Source: Acrasis kona
Taxonomy: Eukaryota; Heterolobosea; Eutetramitea; Acrasida; Acrasidae
Assembly: GCA_026419775.2 (NCBI GenBank)
Contig: JAOPGA020001276.1
Span: 1 to 35,453, forward strand
Direction of reading: 5' to 3'
DNA: 35,453 nucleotides
The notes beneath the pieces were generated by a model. That model saw only the letters and a list, made by a program, of their open reading frames with translations, made no database searches and was not told the DNA's origin. Positions within the stretch are counted from its first letter, which is position 1, and every line of letters starts with the position of its first letter. Of this stretch, positions 19,301-30,953 are shown piece after piece. The position numbers and the translations under genes were made by a program.

Positions 19301-19995
19301 TTCATAAAAATTCAAAATCTCCATTAACTGATGAAGAAATGTATGTTCCTGATATAGATTTCGATAATTTAGTAAATGGCACTACAAACATTATGATGAA
19401 TTTGATTTCTGATTTATGTGATTACATAGGTACTAGAAATATCTATATAGAATTACATGATCCATTATTTATTGATCTTTATTGTCCATTTGTAGAAAAT
19501 ACTCCATTTGCTCCCATGTTACCACGTTACTTTGATCCTTGTTTATCAAGTTGTTGTGAATTGGCACCTGATGCTTATTGTGTTGATTTAATCATCAAGA
19601 GCATGTTTAGAAAGTTCGTGAGGGCTTTGTATTCTATTATATTAGATGGAGGTAGAATCTTTTTTCCACATGACAGCTTGTTGTTGTTAAAGGATATTGA
19701 GGCAGCTGAACAATTTTTTTATGGAGAGGATCAAGATAAGAAGAAAATTGAGTACATGTTGCAGTATACTATTAAACTGAAGAGCATTATTGCTGTGGTG
19801 ATGGATAAGAGCGCAAAGGAGTTGATAGAGGGTGGTAATTACAATCAACCTTATTTCAAATTACCTGATAAGGTACCTGATGTTGCTGGTAGTCCATGGA
19901 CCAAACAAATTGTTTGGAAAGTGTTGAGTGGTAGGGTGAAGCATGATTCAGTTGCAAAGAAGTTTATTAAAAATAATCCAAATGTTTTTGATTAA
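16350..19995 (+). CDS. Munc13/MUN-type vesicle priming or tethering protein
   Basis: Exons 16350-16811, 16848-17078, 17119-17394, 17434-18366, 18411-18707, 18751-19049, then either 19122-19995 or a 14-nt exon 19088-19101 plus 19136-19995; both give 1123 residues. Clear introns are 36-44 nt. After a Pro-rich N-terminus (QLPLPPPLQPK), a long helical region (EMFLLSTKFHSILSSEDLA onward) resembles the MUN domain. Residues about 919-1080 match an MHD2-type helical domain: IELHDPLFIDLYCPF, then SIILDGGRIFFPHDSLLLL, equivalent to the Munc13/UNC13D/PATROL1 pattern L-x-x-GG-x-R-x-F-x-x-x-D. No C2 domain is seen, as in the plant DUF810 branch. Likely role: SNARE-linked exocytosis. A very acidic, Thr-rich segment (DIDDDDDETTTTT) precedes the MHD2. 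Confidence 0.78.
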
Positions 19996-20002
19996 ATAAC
20001 AA

Positions 20003-21730
20003 TCATCTTTTTTTTAATTTGTAATAATCAATAAAAGTGGAGGCCACATTTTTGCCCATCTCTAGATAGTTTTCTTGACTAAAGGGAACTTGTTTGGACG
20101 AGTCTTGGGTAAAGCTGTAGAAGCTCACCTCCAATGTATAGCAGTGTTTAGCGACTTGAAGTATTTCTCCGAGTGCTCTTCTGCCAGTACCTATTTTACT
20201 ACCATCCCTACAAACACGTGTGTCGTTGTAGGAGAATCCCTTCTCTTTGCAATCTAGTAATTTTGGGTATGCCAGTTGGTCATCTTTTTGTGCGATGTCA
20301 TCATTGTGGTTCACATACATGAATGCATTTGAGGCCGAGCTATGTGCATGCATGTCTATAAAGAAGTCCAGACTAGTCTCCCTCTTTAGTTTTAAAAGTA
20401 AATCTCTAGTGTGCCATATCGTTGGATGTGCCCATTTCTCAGGATGTAGCCAATATCTATTCAAATCATGGCCAATCGAAGAGCATCTGTAATTTCCTAA
20501 AAACACTCCGTCTGGATTTAGCATTGGGACAATTTTGAATATCAAGTTTTGCCTTAGCGTCTTGGCATCAGGATGATTGCTCACCAAAAACGATATGAAT
20601 CCGTGACATAAGAAGGAAGCTGGTGATTCTCCAGGGTGAACTCTGGAGGTGATGAAGATAGAAGGTTTGGAATTGGTTGCTTGGAGATTTTCTGGTTCGG
20701 TGATAGTCAATAAATCAACTTTCCTCATTTGTAATGTCCTTGTTAGCAGATCTCTCTTAAAATAGGGTAGTTTCCTGCATTCAATGTTATACAAGAATTT
20801 CTGCAAGTCAGAGTAAGTATATGGATAGCTGTATGAAAAATAATAATCCTCGTCGTCTTTATCAAATTCGAATAGGAATGATAGAGCATAGTTCTTAGTG
20901 TTTTTCATTCTATAGTAGTAGCATTGTTTTTCTGGTAGTCGCTCCCAACACGGCCTACTACTGCTCTTCACAAGAGGAGTCATACCAAGTCGATACAGGC
21001 TTTTTGCTTTGGAGAAATTTACAATAGAAAACAAAACTCGTTGTCCCTTCTTCATATTGCTTACTCCAAAGTAAAACCATAGACGATAGTTTGGGTTGTT
21101 CGTATCAGGTCTAATGTATAGCTCATATTCGCTGCTGCTTATCGATTTCGTGCGCCCTAAATTCCCGCTCTCAAAATTGCTGAAAAAATAAAGCTCGCCT
21201 TTTTTCACACTCTCAGATCTTTTTATAACAGGAGGGACGTCTGGAACTGATTTCATTTGTTTTGAACCGGATGGCTCCAAGTCTGCTTCAGGCTCCATTG
21301 ACGACTCCTCATCTTCTCCTGCAGTATTATTCTCGTCAGCTTTATCTTCACTTGGTATCGAAGCAGAATTTCCACAAATGCTTTTTGGGCTTTCGAATCC
21401 TGTTTGTGTAGTTAGTCCCTCTAATGTTCCTAGGTATAGTCTTTTTTTAATCTGTGTTGTCGTTATGCTGTTTCCTAATAGGACTGAGTTTTTTGATATC
21501 GTTGGATTGTTGTTGGATTTATATTTGGGTGAGCTTGAAGCACTGGTACTTCTTTGTGTAGAGGAGTTTTTAGTTAACTTTCTAAAGTTTGGTCCGAGTG
21601 AGGTAGTTGTGAGTGGTGGGTTGAGCTGCTTAAGCCCCAGAACAGATTGATTTTGGTTATTTTGAGTTGCAGGTGATTTCTTTATGAGACGCTTTTGAGT
21701 TACATCGAAGTAGTCATCTGACTTCTTCAT
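20003..21730 (-). CDS. Cytosolic carboxypeptidase, CCP6/AGBL4-like
   Basis: A single-exon gene of 575 residues. Residues 1-175 are a low-complexity Ser/Asn/acid-rich extension. Residues about 179-315 form the CCP-specific N-domain (YFFSNFESGNLG, WFYFGVSNM, IVNFSKAKSLYRLGMTPL, SYPYTYSDL). The M14 peptidase domain has zinc ligands His365 and Glu368 (HPGES) and His461 (DMHAHSS), the substrate-binding NPDG and DLNR blocks, and the catalytic Glu534 (YTLEVSFYS). The YRCSSIGHDLNRYWLHP block is closest to CCP6. Such enzymes remove glutamates from polyglutamylated tubulin and other proteins. All catalytic residues are present, so activity is expected. Its stop is 7 bp from the stop of the convergent Munc13-like gene. 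Confidence 0.92.
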   Translation of the reverse strand: MKKSDDYFDVTQKRLIKKSPATQNNQNQSVLGLKQLNPPLTTTSLGPNFRKLTKNSSTQRSTSASSSPKYKSNNNPTISKNSVLLGNSITTTQIKKRLYLGTLEGLTTQTGFESPKSICGNSASIPSEDKADENNTAGEDEESSMEPEADLEPSGSKQMKSVPDVPPVIKRSESVKKGELYFFSNFESGNLGRTKSISSSEYELYIRPDTNNPNYRLWFYFGVSNMKKGQRVLFSIVNFSKAKSLYRLGMTPLVKSSSRPCWERLPEKQCYYYRMKNTKNYALSFLFEFDKDDEDYYFSYSYPYTYSDLQKFLYNIECRKLPYFKRDLLTRTLQMRKVDLLTITEPENLQATNSKPSIFITSRVHPGESPASFLCHGFISFLVSNHPDAKTLRQNLIFKIVPMLNPDGVFLGNYRCSSIGHDLNRYWLHPEKWAHPTIWHTRDLLLKLKRETSLDFFIDMHAHSSASNAFMYVNHNDDIAQKDDQLAYPKLLDCKEKGFSYNDTRVCRDGSKIGTGRRALGEILQVAKHCYTLEVSFYSFTQDSSKQVPFSQENYLEMGKNVASTFIDYYKLKKR

Positions 21731-21963
21731 AAAATCCTTGCGGGGTATTTTTCTTCAGAGCCATTACAATTGTTATAATCAATTTTCTTAATTATTGGTA
21801 TTTTAAAAAAAAACTACGTCTACAAGTGTTGGTGAGCTACCATACACTAAAATATATTATATACAAACCACCTGGTAGGTAATTGCTCGCGATCGGTATA
21901 ACATTTAGATTAATATAGAATCGTACGAAAAATTTTAAACTGTAATCCTTACAAAAAATTATA

Positions 21964-24900
21964 ATGTCCGCCTACATATACGATGATCCTACCGGTCATG
22001 AGTCTAGTGAGGACGATTTTTTGGGGGACACTTTAAGCAGTTTCCTAGGGAATGTTGCTTTGGGAAATGGAGAATCTCAACAGAACCTAAAGAGAGCAAA
22101 GAAATCTGACGACTTGAGAAACACCATCAGAGAGAATCGACTTTCCGACAGCATGTTCTCCGTAACATTGAGGGAGAGGGTTGGAGATTATTGCGTTTTA
22201 GCAGTATTGAACATCTACCTCGCTATAGGAACATCCAAAGGACTTTTGCTTTTATTTGATAAAAATACTTCCGAGTTGAAAGCTGCTCTAGGTTCATTAG
22301 ATACAGGTATTGGCTTATTTGTTCTTGTAACTAACCATTTCAGTTAAAGATGGGGAATTTGTGACATCCATAGCCTACCACCAAGCGTCTGAGTGGTTAC
22401 TGGCTGGGTACTCTTCCGGACGAATTTGTTTGTGGGACATCAAGAAAAATCAATTGATCAAAAGTATTACTGGAGTTTTTACGGAAGCAGTTTTGCGCAT
22501 AGCATTCCTTGACGACTGCACAAGGTTTGTAGCTACCGACTCTGTTAGAAACTTAAGGTGTGTAACATTAACGAAAGTCGTAATGATCTATGCTCTATCG
22601 GTTTCGTACGAAGAGGCATTCCAAGAAGGTCCCGCCATCGATATTGATGTATTGTCGGATGCTAATAGGTGCATTGTTGCTGTAGCTACCCAAAAATGGC
22701 TGATTCTTTATGACATGAAGGGTACAACACCTACCAAGTTGATCCAACCATTGTTGTTGGAAGCACCTACAATCAGAAATAATGCAGAAGTACCCCTTCC
22801 TTACATTAAGTGGAAGCCAACCAGTGCAGATTCTAAAAACAAGCTGGCACTTGCCGTTGGTATTGGGAAGTTAATTCGAGTGTATGAAATTACTCGTAAT
22901 GACAAGTTGGAGGAAGAGTCACAAATTGACCTGACTTATGATGTTCACGGTATGGCGTGGCTAGATGAGAGAGTTATGATCATTATAGACTCTAGAGAAC
23001 AAGTACAGCTTGTGGATCCAAAATTAGATGATTCATCTGTGGAGACACTCGACGTTGGACATGTAGATAGGAGACACGAAGTTGTACCCTTCAAAGCGGT
23101 TAAGCACTATCGCAACATGATGGATGACTACGACCATGTACTATACTTATTAGGAAAAGACAATGTTACCAGCGTCAACGTCAAGTCGTGGGATGAGCGG
23201 GTAGATTCTCTAGTCAAGATGGGAATGTGGAGCGAAGCATTGAGCTTAGCAGACAGCTTTCATAAAGGAAGAGGAAGAGCAGTGTTGGGACTACCTTATG
23301 ACATTCAATCTACTAAATATGTAACAACAAATTACATTACAGAAATTGTGATGAATTATTTACGCGTCATGGTTAGGCCACAAAAACCAATCGACAAGGA
23401 GACATTGAGAGAAGTTGGAGCCACATGCATCGACTATTGCCTGCGGGTTGATCAAATAGGAATTCTATTTAATACGGTGTATCAAGTATTTGTAGACAGT
23501 AATCACGAACTATTGTACTTTGAGTTACTGGAGCCGTTCATTCTGTCGAACGAACTCAAACAAATGGACCAAAGCATGTTGGACAGATTTGTATTTTTTT
23601 ACTTAAAGCCGGACCTATCATTACGGTTGGACAAGTGCCTATCACAACTCAATCTGGAACATTTAGATTTTGACAGGCTCATTCAAACATGCAAAAGACC
23701 AGGTATGGCTCTGCACGAGACCATGGTGTACGCCTATAACACACAAAAGGCGGAATATGTCCCCCCTCTAAAACTACTGTTCGATTATTACAGAGAAAAT
23801 CCGAATAGGGTTTGTGAGGTGGCTCTACATTTTATGACTAGATACTTCCAAGGACAGGTGATGCACGGAGATGTGGTACAAGACGTAAAAATTGACCTAT
23901 TAGATTATATTTTCGACCCAAATCATCAAGACTCACCAATGTTGAAATTAATCGAATATAATGCAGAACAATTCTTCAACGTGCTTGATATTGCATTTAG
24001 TGATTCCGGTCCAACGAATCCATGGTCCAATCCAGAAGATCCTCAACCCGACGAGTACATTGAATATATGATAGCGACACCCGACATGAAGAAGGATGCC
24101 AACTTTTACAATTTTTATGCCAAATTTTTGGCAAATGGGGTCGTCACCATAACGAACGAACAACAAATACTCGAAGCATGCAAAACAATTGGTAATGATT
24201 TGCTCAAGAGAGAAAAGACGATGGAGAGAAACCAGTACCTGACATTCAAGCAAGACAAGCAGGATAAATTGATAAGCGTTCTTCACCGTTATGCAAGCAT
24301 TGTCAACAAGGAATTATACTTTGATTTGGTGAAGAATACCAAATTATACCAAGTGGCCCAATATCTGTACACCAAAACAGGAAAATGGCAGTGGTACTTT
24401 GAAGTGTGCAAGCAATCCATACCAGATACCAGCAGGGACAACATTCCCCAACTAGCTTATACCACCATGAATGATTTCGCACAAGAGGCCATGCACTCCA
24501 TGGTAATTGATAATTTGACAAAATTATGTAAGGACGATGCTCATTTAAGATATTTTGTCTTCTGGTATATTACCCACCTGCTAAGGGAAGAAAACCATCC
24601 AAAACAAACATTAGACATGTTTGAATTACAAAAAAGAGGGTTTGCTAAAATAGAAGAGTTGTGCTATTTCTACTTGCAACTGGTATGTGAATTCGAAGAA
24701 AATAGAAGGGTGAAGGATTTCATCCAGCAACAAAGCCAACAATTAGACGTAGACAAGTGCCTAAGGATTTGCAAGGACATACCAGAAGCAAAAAGTTTCC
24801 TATTAGAAAGAACAGGAGAAGTCACGCATGCTCTCAAGGAAATGATTAGAGAGTTGGACAGAAAAATTCAAGTCCTCCAAGCAAAACTAATGTTAGAGTC

Positions 24901-26626
24901 AAACAAAAAGAACAACCGCACTGTTGATTTCAATAACATGGAAGCAGATTTTAACAAGGTCACCAACGACCCTCCCATCTACATGAGAAACATACCTTTG
25001 AACGACCAAAACATTGATTCGAAGCTCGACCTACCATGGGTCACCAGAAAGAGAGGATGCGAAAACACAAGAGATTTGGTTGACGTAGTGGTCTGTAAGG
25101 AGGCAAGAGATCTCATCAAAGAATTACGAACGGCCATCAATCTATGCGGACAAAACAGCGAAAAAAAGACATTGGACGACGCGGAGGTCAAACAATTGTG
25201 GTTCAAACTATTAGACACGTTCCTAATCTTTCAACGAAAATTAAGATATGGTTACGTGGTTGGTCAACCATTACCGGAACCAAGTCTTACCACCAACGCC
25301 GCTCAATCATCAACTTCCACCTCCTCTAAAAAAGCATCCAAGAAGCAGTACAACAGCGACAATAGTGACGACAGCGACGACGACGATAGCGACGATGACG
25401 ACGACGAAGAAGAACTCGACGAAATATCAGAAACAAAAAACGAAATCATCGACGTCAGCAACAAGATCCAAGCATTAGAAAAGACACTTAGCGATTTGAG
25501 AGATAAAAAACCAACAGACGAAGCGCAAATCGAAAAGATAACCCAAAAGTTAAAAAGAGAAAAGGACCACTCGGTCACTCTCCAGTTAACTCTTCGTAAA
25601 TTAGAAGACGCAGAGAGAAAATTGAAAACAGCAGAAGAGGAAAGAAACAACGACGCTAATGCCGCCCATAACATTCCGAAAATTGTCAACTTGTGGCTAC
25701 AAAGAGTGAACGCACACGCCATAAGGATCGTCTTGGGCGATCTGATGAGATATGTAGACATTCCGACCATTCTCAATAAAATAGTAGACGAGCACCACAG
25801 AGATCCATTCGGTCACGTCAAGATCACTCTCACTCGCATGTTGGACTGTTTTTCTTACAAGTGCATGTTGTTGGAAACTGCCAATGGTTTGATTTCTTAT
25901 GATACTTTTGAGTTGGGTAACATTTATCATGATGTAAGGACCAAAGGAGTTAAAGTAAAGAGCAGAGTGTGTCATGTTTGTAGACAGAGCTTGGCTGCTA
26001 GATCCGACAATCAACATCCAGATGTAGAGGCCACCATTCGATTGTTCCCATGTGGGCACGCTTATCACAGCGTTTGTGCTGGTCCTTATGGAGTGGTTTG
26101 TCAAGAGTGTGTTCCTTTGGAGAACAAAGAATTAAAGAACTTGGCAAAGGTTCATCCTACGCTTAGACAAGAAAGTAAATCATTAATGAATAAAGCACCC
26201 ACTTATAGCTGTCATAATAAAATTAAATTGTGGGAGAAGGTCAACCATAAGTTGACAAGTAAATCTGCTTATCAACTCATGAAGGAGATTGATAACCCTG
26301 CTGGTAATGGTAAGAAGAATAAAGCTGATGTGATGATGGATAGAGTGGGTATGTTGTTGGGATTGTTGAGCACTCAACAAGCAGTCGAAGGAGAGGAAAA
26401 GTTATTGAATTTGAGACCACCCGTTCAGAATAGCTTTATGCTGAATGACGATGATGTGAGCGAGGTGAGTGAAACAGTAAAGAATCCAGTGGAGGGAGAC
26501 GACAATGGAGACGAAAATTACAAGACAAAGAAGAATGTAACACGTAGTAATGTGAGCGGAGGAGGTTTGATGCACAAAACTGTGGATATTTGTGATTTGC
26601 AAGATGTCATTAGTAATTTGTTATAA
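21964..26626 (+). CDS. VPS8: VPS8, CORVET tethering complex subunit
   Basis: Two exons, 21964-22306 and 22344-26626, with a 37-nt intron containing CTAAC, encode 1541 residues (animal and fungal VPS8 are about 1270-1430). Residues about 60-430 are a WD40-type propeller (TSIAYHQASEWLLAGYSSGR then ICLWDI). A long alpha-solenoid follows. An Asp/Ser/Glu-rich tract (near 1117-1145) and a coiled coil interrupt it before a C-terminal RING-H2 finger at about 1320-1370: CHVCRQ, then FPCGHAYHSVC, then CQECV. Propeller, solenoid and RING-H2 in this order define VPS8, the CORVET subunit that works with Rab5-family GTPases in early endosome tethering. The acidic tract is an insertion compared with the family. 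Confidence 0.92.
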
Positions 26627-26633
26627 AGAGTTT

Positions 26634-28693
26634 TTATTTTATCGAACTTGAACTTCTTACAGTAAATGTTGTCATTGTCTTGTTGTTGACCTTGTTATTG
26701 TTGTTATTGGTGTTATTGTTGTTGTTATTTTGTGATGTAGGTTCGGTCTCAATTTCCTCAAAGTAGTCGCTGTCATCAGATGACTGGTCGTCGTTTTCTG
26801 GTTCGTTCTTGTTTAGGGGCAATTCTGATTTTAATGTAAATTTTTGCTCCAATTCAAATTGGTCCATTATTGTTCTTTGTGTGTTGTAGCCCATGGGTAT
26901 GTCTTGTTCGTCCTCGTCTTGTTCGGAATCAAATTCTTCTTCCACAGATTTGTTACCGTTGAGAAGAAATTCTTCCTCGTCAAACTCTAAACCTTCCTTT
27001 GCCGTTGTGTTCCTTATGGATTGAATTAATGCTAATCTCTTTTGTATGGAATCTACCTTCTTTTCCCTCTTTCTAAATTTAAAATAGGCTACGTTCTCCT
27101 GTCTGTTGCGCTCCATAAAATATTGCCTGGTCAAGGATGTAACCCTAAATCTTCTGGTTTGTAAAAATGTTTTTGTATTTACTACATTCTGTACTTCTGG
27201 AACATTTGTTTGCGATGCAGATGTAGTAGTATTTGGTGTTGTATTTACAGAAAGCGACGGACTCGCAGAGCCTACTTGGTTATTTACATCTTTATTTGTT
27301 GATTGGGCAATAATGGCCTGACTGAATTCTGCCATAGATGCTTGGTGTTGCATTTGGTACTTCTTGGCATAGGAGGACTGTCGCTTCTGAGTATTTTGGG
27401 ATCTTTTATTCTGTAATTCTTCTTGCAGCAATAATTCCTTCGCTTCCCTTACTTTATCAAAATCAGCTAACATTTTTTGGATTTTAGAGGTTCTCTTGTG
27501 CCTCTGAAAAACCATCACACAACAACTTTTGGTAAAGTATCTAGGACTGTGGCAAAATATTGGCTTTAACAGCTTGGTCCATCTATCACTGCATGATTTT
27601 AATTACCATCTTATGATATCAACTTACTCTAGTCCATAATAAAAGGATGGCATTTTCCCTTCGTCCTCATTCTCTCTCCTCCACTTCACATTATCGACAC
27701 TAGGTTTGTAATTTATTTTATCAAACAACATTTGAATCTTGTCTCCGCTTCCGCCATATTCCATGATATCAAGCATTGACCTTAAAAGTTCTGGGCCCCT
27801 CGAATATTTAATGCTATTTTTAACATATTCCCTGTCGAGTTTATTTGATTGTGGGGTCAATTTGCTCAAAACGTGAGTAAACGCTAGTTTTTGATTATAC
27901 AATCTGTCCTTGCGCAAAAGAGTGTTGTCAAGGCCAGGCGAATCATCGATTGTGTATTCACCCTGAGCAACTTCATAAACTGCTTTCTCCTCCTCCTTAT
28001 TACAATAAAAGAATCTATACATAAGAGGTTGTATATTATGCATACTTACAATGCGTTCATATCACCCACAAGCATGTTGAATCCGCCAAGCTTTCTAGTT
28101 TTTACAACAATCTTGTTCATGAATTGCATTCCATCGATGGAATCATTTAGTAGGAAATCTTTTATTAACAATCTTCTAGTATCTTGCTTTAATAAATTCA
28201 TTTTAGCGTCCTTCTCCTCCTGACTACCCCAGACTTGCTTCAAGGCGTCCATCTTCATTACGTCTGGTGTCTTTGTTTGAGCATTAGAGGGAGACGAAAC
28301 AGTCGGTTGTGCATTGATAATTTGAGAGTTTGTCTTTTTGAGTAATGCTTTTGCGAAAGGAGTTGTTGGTGTTTTTAATGACGACGATAAAGTCAGCAAT
28401 GATGAGCTTATAATCTCTGGTGCTTCAATGTTGTTTAGCTTTCTGTTCATAGCAATTCCATCCCTTAGCTCAATCATCAGTGCAAATTTTCCATTAGTAT
28501 GATTTATGCCCATCCATAGCGGTTTTTCATCGTGAATTTTTAGCGGTTCCCCTTCCTCAAAACCGTAAATTGGAGATGATTCCACAAACTCTGGGTTTTT
28601 ATACGAATTCTCTTCATAATCATTTCTATTGACCGCCAACGCAAAGTGGTAGAAAGGGTTGCTTGGTTGAAAAGAAAATATGCACGTCGACAT
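26634..28693 (-). CDS. TANGO2: TANGO2/NRDE-family protein with long C-terminal extension
   Basis: Three exons, 28693-28050, 28014-27628 and 27588-26634 (introns 35 and 39 nt), give 661 residues; human TANGO2 has 276. It begins MSTCIFSFQPSN with the near-N-terminal Cys of the family, then FALAVNRNDYEE (NRND in place of NRDE), PLWMGINHTNGKFALMI, and after a ~90-residue insertion RRLLIKDFLLND and GGFNMLVGD. Exon 3 continues the family pattern (PIFCHSPRYFTKSCCVMVF, equivalent to the SIF...YGTRS...V strand). About 270 extra residues follow, charged, helical and Asn-rich at the end. TANGO2 proteins are linked to Golgi/ER organisation, lipid metabolism and heme trafficking; the exact activity is unsettled. 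The exon 3 frame has an internal ATG but is not a separate gene. Confidence 0.85.
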
Positions 28694-28821
28694 TTATTGT
28701 AATAATACTCCACAAATCGGGGTTCAGTTCGCCAACATCCTCCGAAAGAGCTCCAAAACATGGTTTAAAATGAACTAGATATCGATTGAATCAAATCAAT
28801 AACACACAAAACAACAACACA

Positions 28822-29741
28822 ATGCCCTCAGTATTCATCGCAGGAAGTACAGGTTACCTTGGTAATGGTATTTCAAGAGCTTTTAGAAGAGCAGGGTACA
28901 GCGTATATGGCCTTATTCGTGACGAAAAGAGAGTAAACGAGCTTGCAAAGCAAGAAATTATACCAGTTGTTGGTACTATAGACAATACGACCCCATACGA
29001 ACACATCCTGCTTAATTGTAGCGTTGTTGTCGATGCAGTAGGATACGGTCCAACTGCTGAGCCCTTCTTTGAAAAGGTTGCTCAAATTAGCGAAGAAAGG
29101 AACAAGAACTCCGGAGACATTTACAACATTTTGTACATCTTTACCTCTGGAATAATGACTTATGGAAACGTGTCAAAAAACCCTTTGGATGAGACCGTCA
29201 AACCTAATCCCACTTTGGATAAAATCAAGGCAAGAGAGGCCTTCGAGAACAAAGTTCTATTACACGGTAAGGGACACCCACTAAGAACACTTCGCACCGC
29301 GGTAGTGAGACCAGGATTTGCATTTGGAGGAAATGGTGGCGCCGTTATGGAACTTTACTTCAACATTAATAAAAATCGCAGATCTTGTTGTTGACGGTGA
29401 TTTTGCAGAAGAGATGGTCTTGGGTACATGTTGACGACTTGGGTGATGGCTATGCTCTAATTGCCAATAAGCCTGATCTATCCAATCAACTTTTCAATCT
29501 TGCTCTACAAAATGTAAGCCCAACATATCGAGTCCTTCGTTATACAATGGCCAAGGCCGCTGGTTGGGACCACACCAAATACAAGATTGTTGGTGGACAA
29601 CCTGTAATTGATTCTTGGGAGCCTACTGTAATTATTAACCCATCCAAGGCTGTTAATATGTTGGGATGGAACCCAAAAAGACAAGGATTCTTGGAAGAAA
29701 TCCAAGTATATTATCAATCATACCTTTCATCAAAACAATAA
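28822..29741 (+). CDS. NAD(P)-dependent SDR epimerase/dehydratase-like protein
   Basis: Start ATG at 28822 gives MPSVFIAGSTGYLGNGISRA, a Rossmann start with GSTGYLG (atypical/extended SDR). Later blocks are VVDAVGYGPTAEPFF, IFTSGIMTYGN (TSG-x-x-x-YG), VRPGFAFGGNGG and RWSWVHVDDLGDGYALI. The catalytic YxxxK is not clear; the YG of the TSG block stands near its place. Frame continuity needs an intron at 29344-29381 (38 nt, GT-AG), giving exons 28822-29343 and 29382-29741 and 293 residues. The intron bases and those just after it still translate, in shifted frames, into typical family sequence. Either the intron is newly made from coding sequence or the region carries two small indels. Substrate unknown, probably a nucleotide-sugar or small metabolite. 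Confidence 0.85.
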
Positions 29742-29832
29742 ACTTATTTATTATTCATTTGTTGCAAGCAAATCTTTTATTGACATTACAATTCTAGACA
29801 AGAAAGGAAACTACTAAATAAATCTGAGTTTG

Positions 29833-30868
29833 ATGGATCACTTGAGGGATAGATTGTGTGATATCAAAGAATACGTGGAATCGGAACTCTCAGCAACAGA
29901 GATTGAAACAAAACAGTGGGAGGTACTCAAATCAAACCTCATCAAACTTGAACTTGCGGACACAGAACTAGTCAATATATGTGTTGGTGGTAAGTTATTT
30001 ACCACATATTTAGAGACGTTAAGAGGCTGTACCGAAAGCGATGAAGACCACTTGTTGCTTACAATGTTTAGCGGTAGATTTGAATTGCAAAAAGACAAGC
30101 AGGATAATTATTTTATAGGTATACTTCTACTTGTATATTACTCATGTCCTAGATAGAGATGGTACTCACTTCAACTTAATTTTGAATTACCTCAGATGCA
30201 ACGGAGACTCATCATTTGAATGTCCAACTAATGAACAAACTAGAAGAGAGCTTGCTGCAGAAGCATTATTTTATAGGATTCACTCCCTACATTCTCTTCT
30301 TTTAACAGACAGCAAATCCAACCCAACCAAAAGAGGTAATGGTGAAGAAGTGCAAGAGCTAGTAAAAGCCTCTCACTTCAATAATGCATCACAAAACTCT
30401 AACGTTGTTATATCGGTTGATGGTACTTTAATAAAAGGAATAGGTGGGAATATTTGGAGAACAATAACAATTGGAGACATCTTATTTTCGACTGCTAGTT
30501 CTTCCTATCTTGAACTTCAGGTCTCCTATAATATTAGCAGAGTGTATGTTGGCATCATACAAAAGAACAGCTATATAAAGGACAGAGGTATACACATGTC
30601 AACTCCAGCCGTTTCGTATCACTGCTCTAGCGGGTCATTGAACCAAGACAAGAAAGTTGTTTACAGTGCACTCTACACTTCATCAACTGTCAATGACATA
30701 ATAGGTATCAGCTGCTCCAAGTCACTGGTTCAAGGTGTAATGTCCCTCTATTTTATGAAAAACGGCAATAGATTAAATGATAGCATCAATATTAAAATTG
30801 GAGACGAAGATTGGTTGTTTGCTGTTACGTTTTATTATGACGACACTGTTGTGAAATTGATGACATAG
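29833..30868 (+). CDS. BTB/T1 (KCTD-like) plus SPRY-like domain protein
   Basis: Two exons, 29833-30118 and 30153-30868, with a 34-nt intron (the shortest here), encode 333 residues. Residues about 38-130 are a potassium-channel-tetramerisation-type BTB domain: VNICVGGKLFTTYLETL, then after the splice DRDGTHFNLILNYLRC and a closing helix with AEALFYRI. Residues about 165-333 look like a SPRY/B30.2 fold: NIWRTITIGD, SRVYVGIIQ, IIGISCSK and MSLYFMKNGNRLND, matching the GD-x-IG and F-x-NG-x-x-L core. In other eukaryotes T1-domain proteins often act as cullin-3 adaptors and SPRY domains bind partners, so a substrate receptor role is plausible but inferred. No transmembrane segment is present, so it is not a channel. 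Confidence 0.82.
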
Positions 30869-30953
30869 TAGTACCTGATGAACAAATGTCAAAATGTTTA
30901 TCACAATAAACAAATTATTTGTAATTAGTCATCACTACACGCATCTCCTTTTT

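Noticed and set aside
23948-24521. Minus-strand open frames inside VPS8
   Set aside because: They overlap a strongly conserved coding exon and have no independent start, splice or domain evidence.
25303-25776. 157-codon minus-strand open frame rich in Ser
   Set aside because: It is the antisense shadow of the VPS8 acidic and coiled-coil coding region; low-complexity codons keep it open.
26634-27515. Separate gene starting at the ATG at 27515
   Set aside because: A strong GTAAGT donor and matching acceptor place this frame as the last exon of TANGO2, and the family strand lies just before that ATG.
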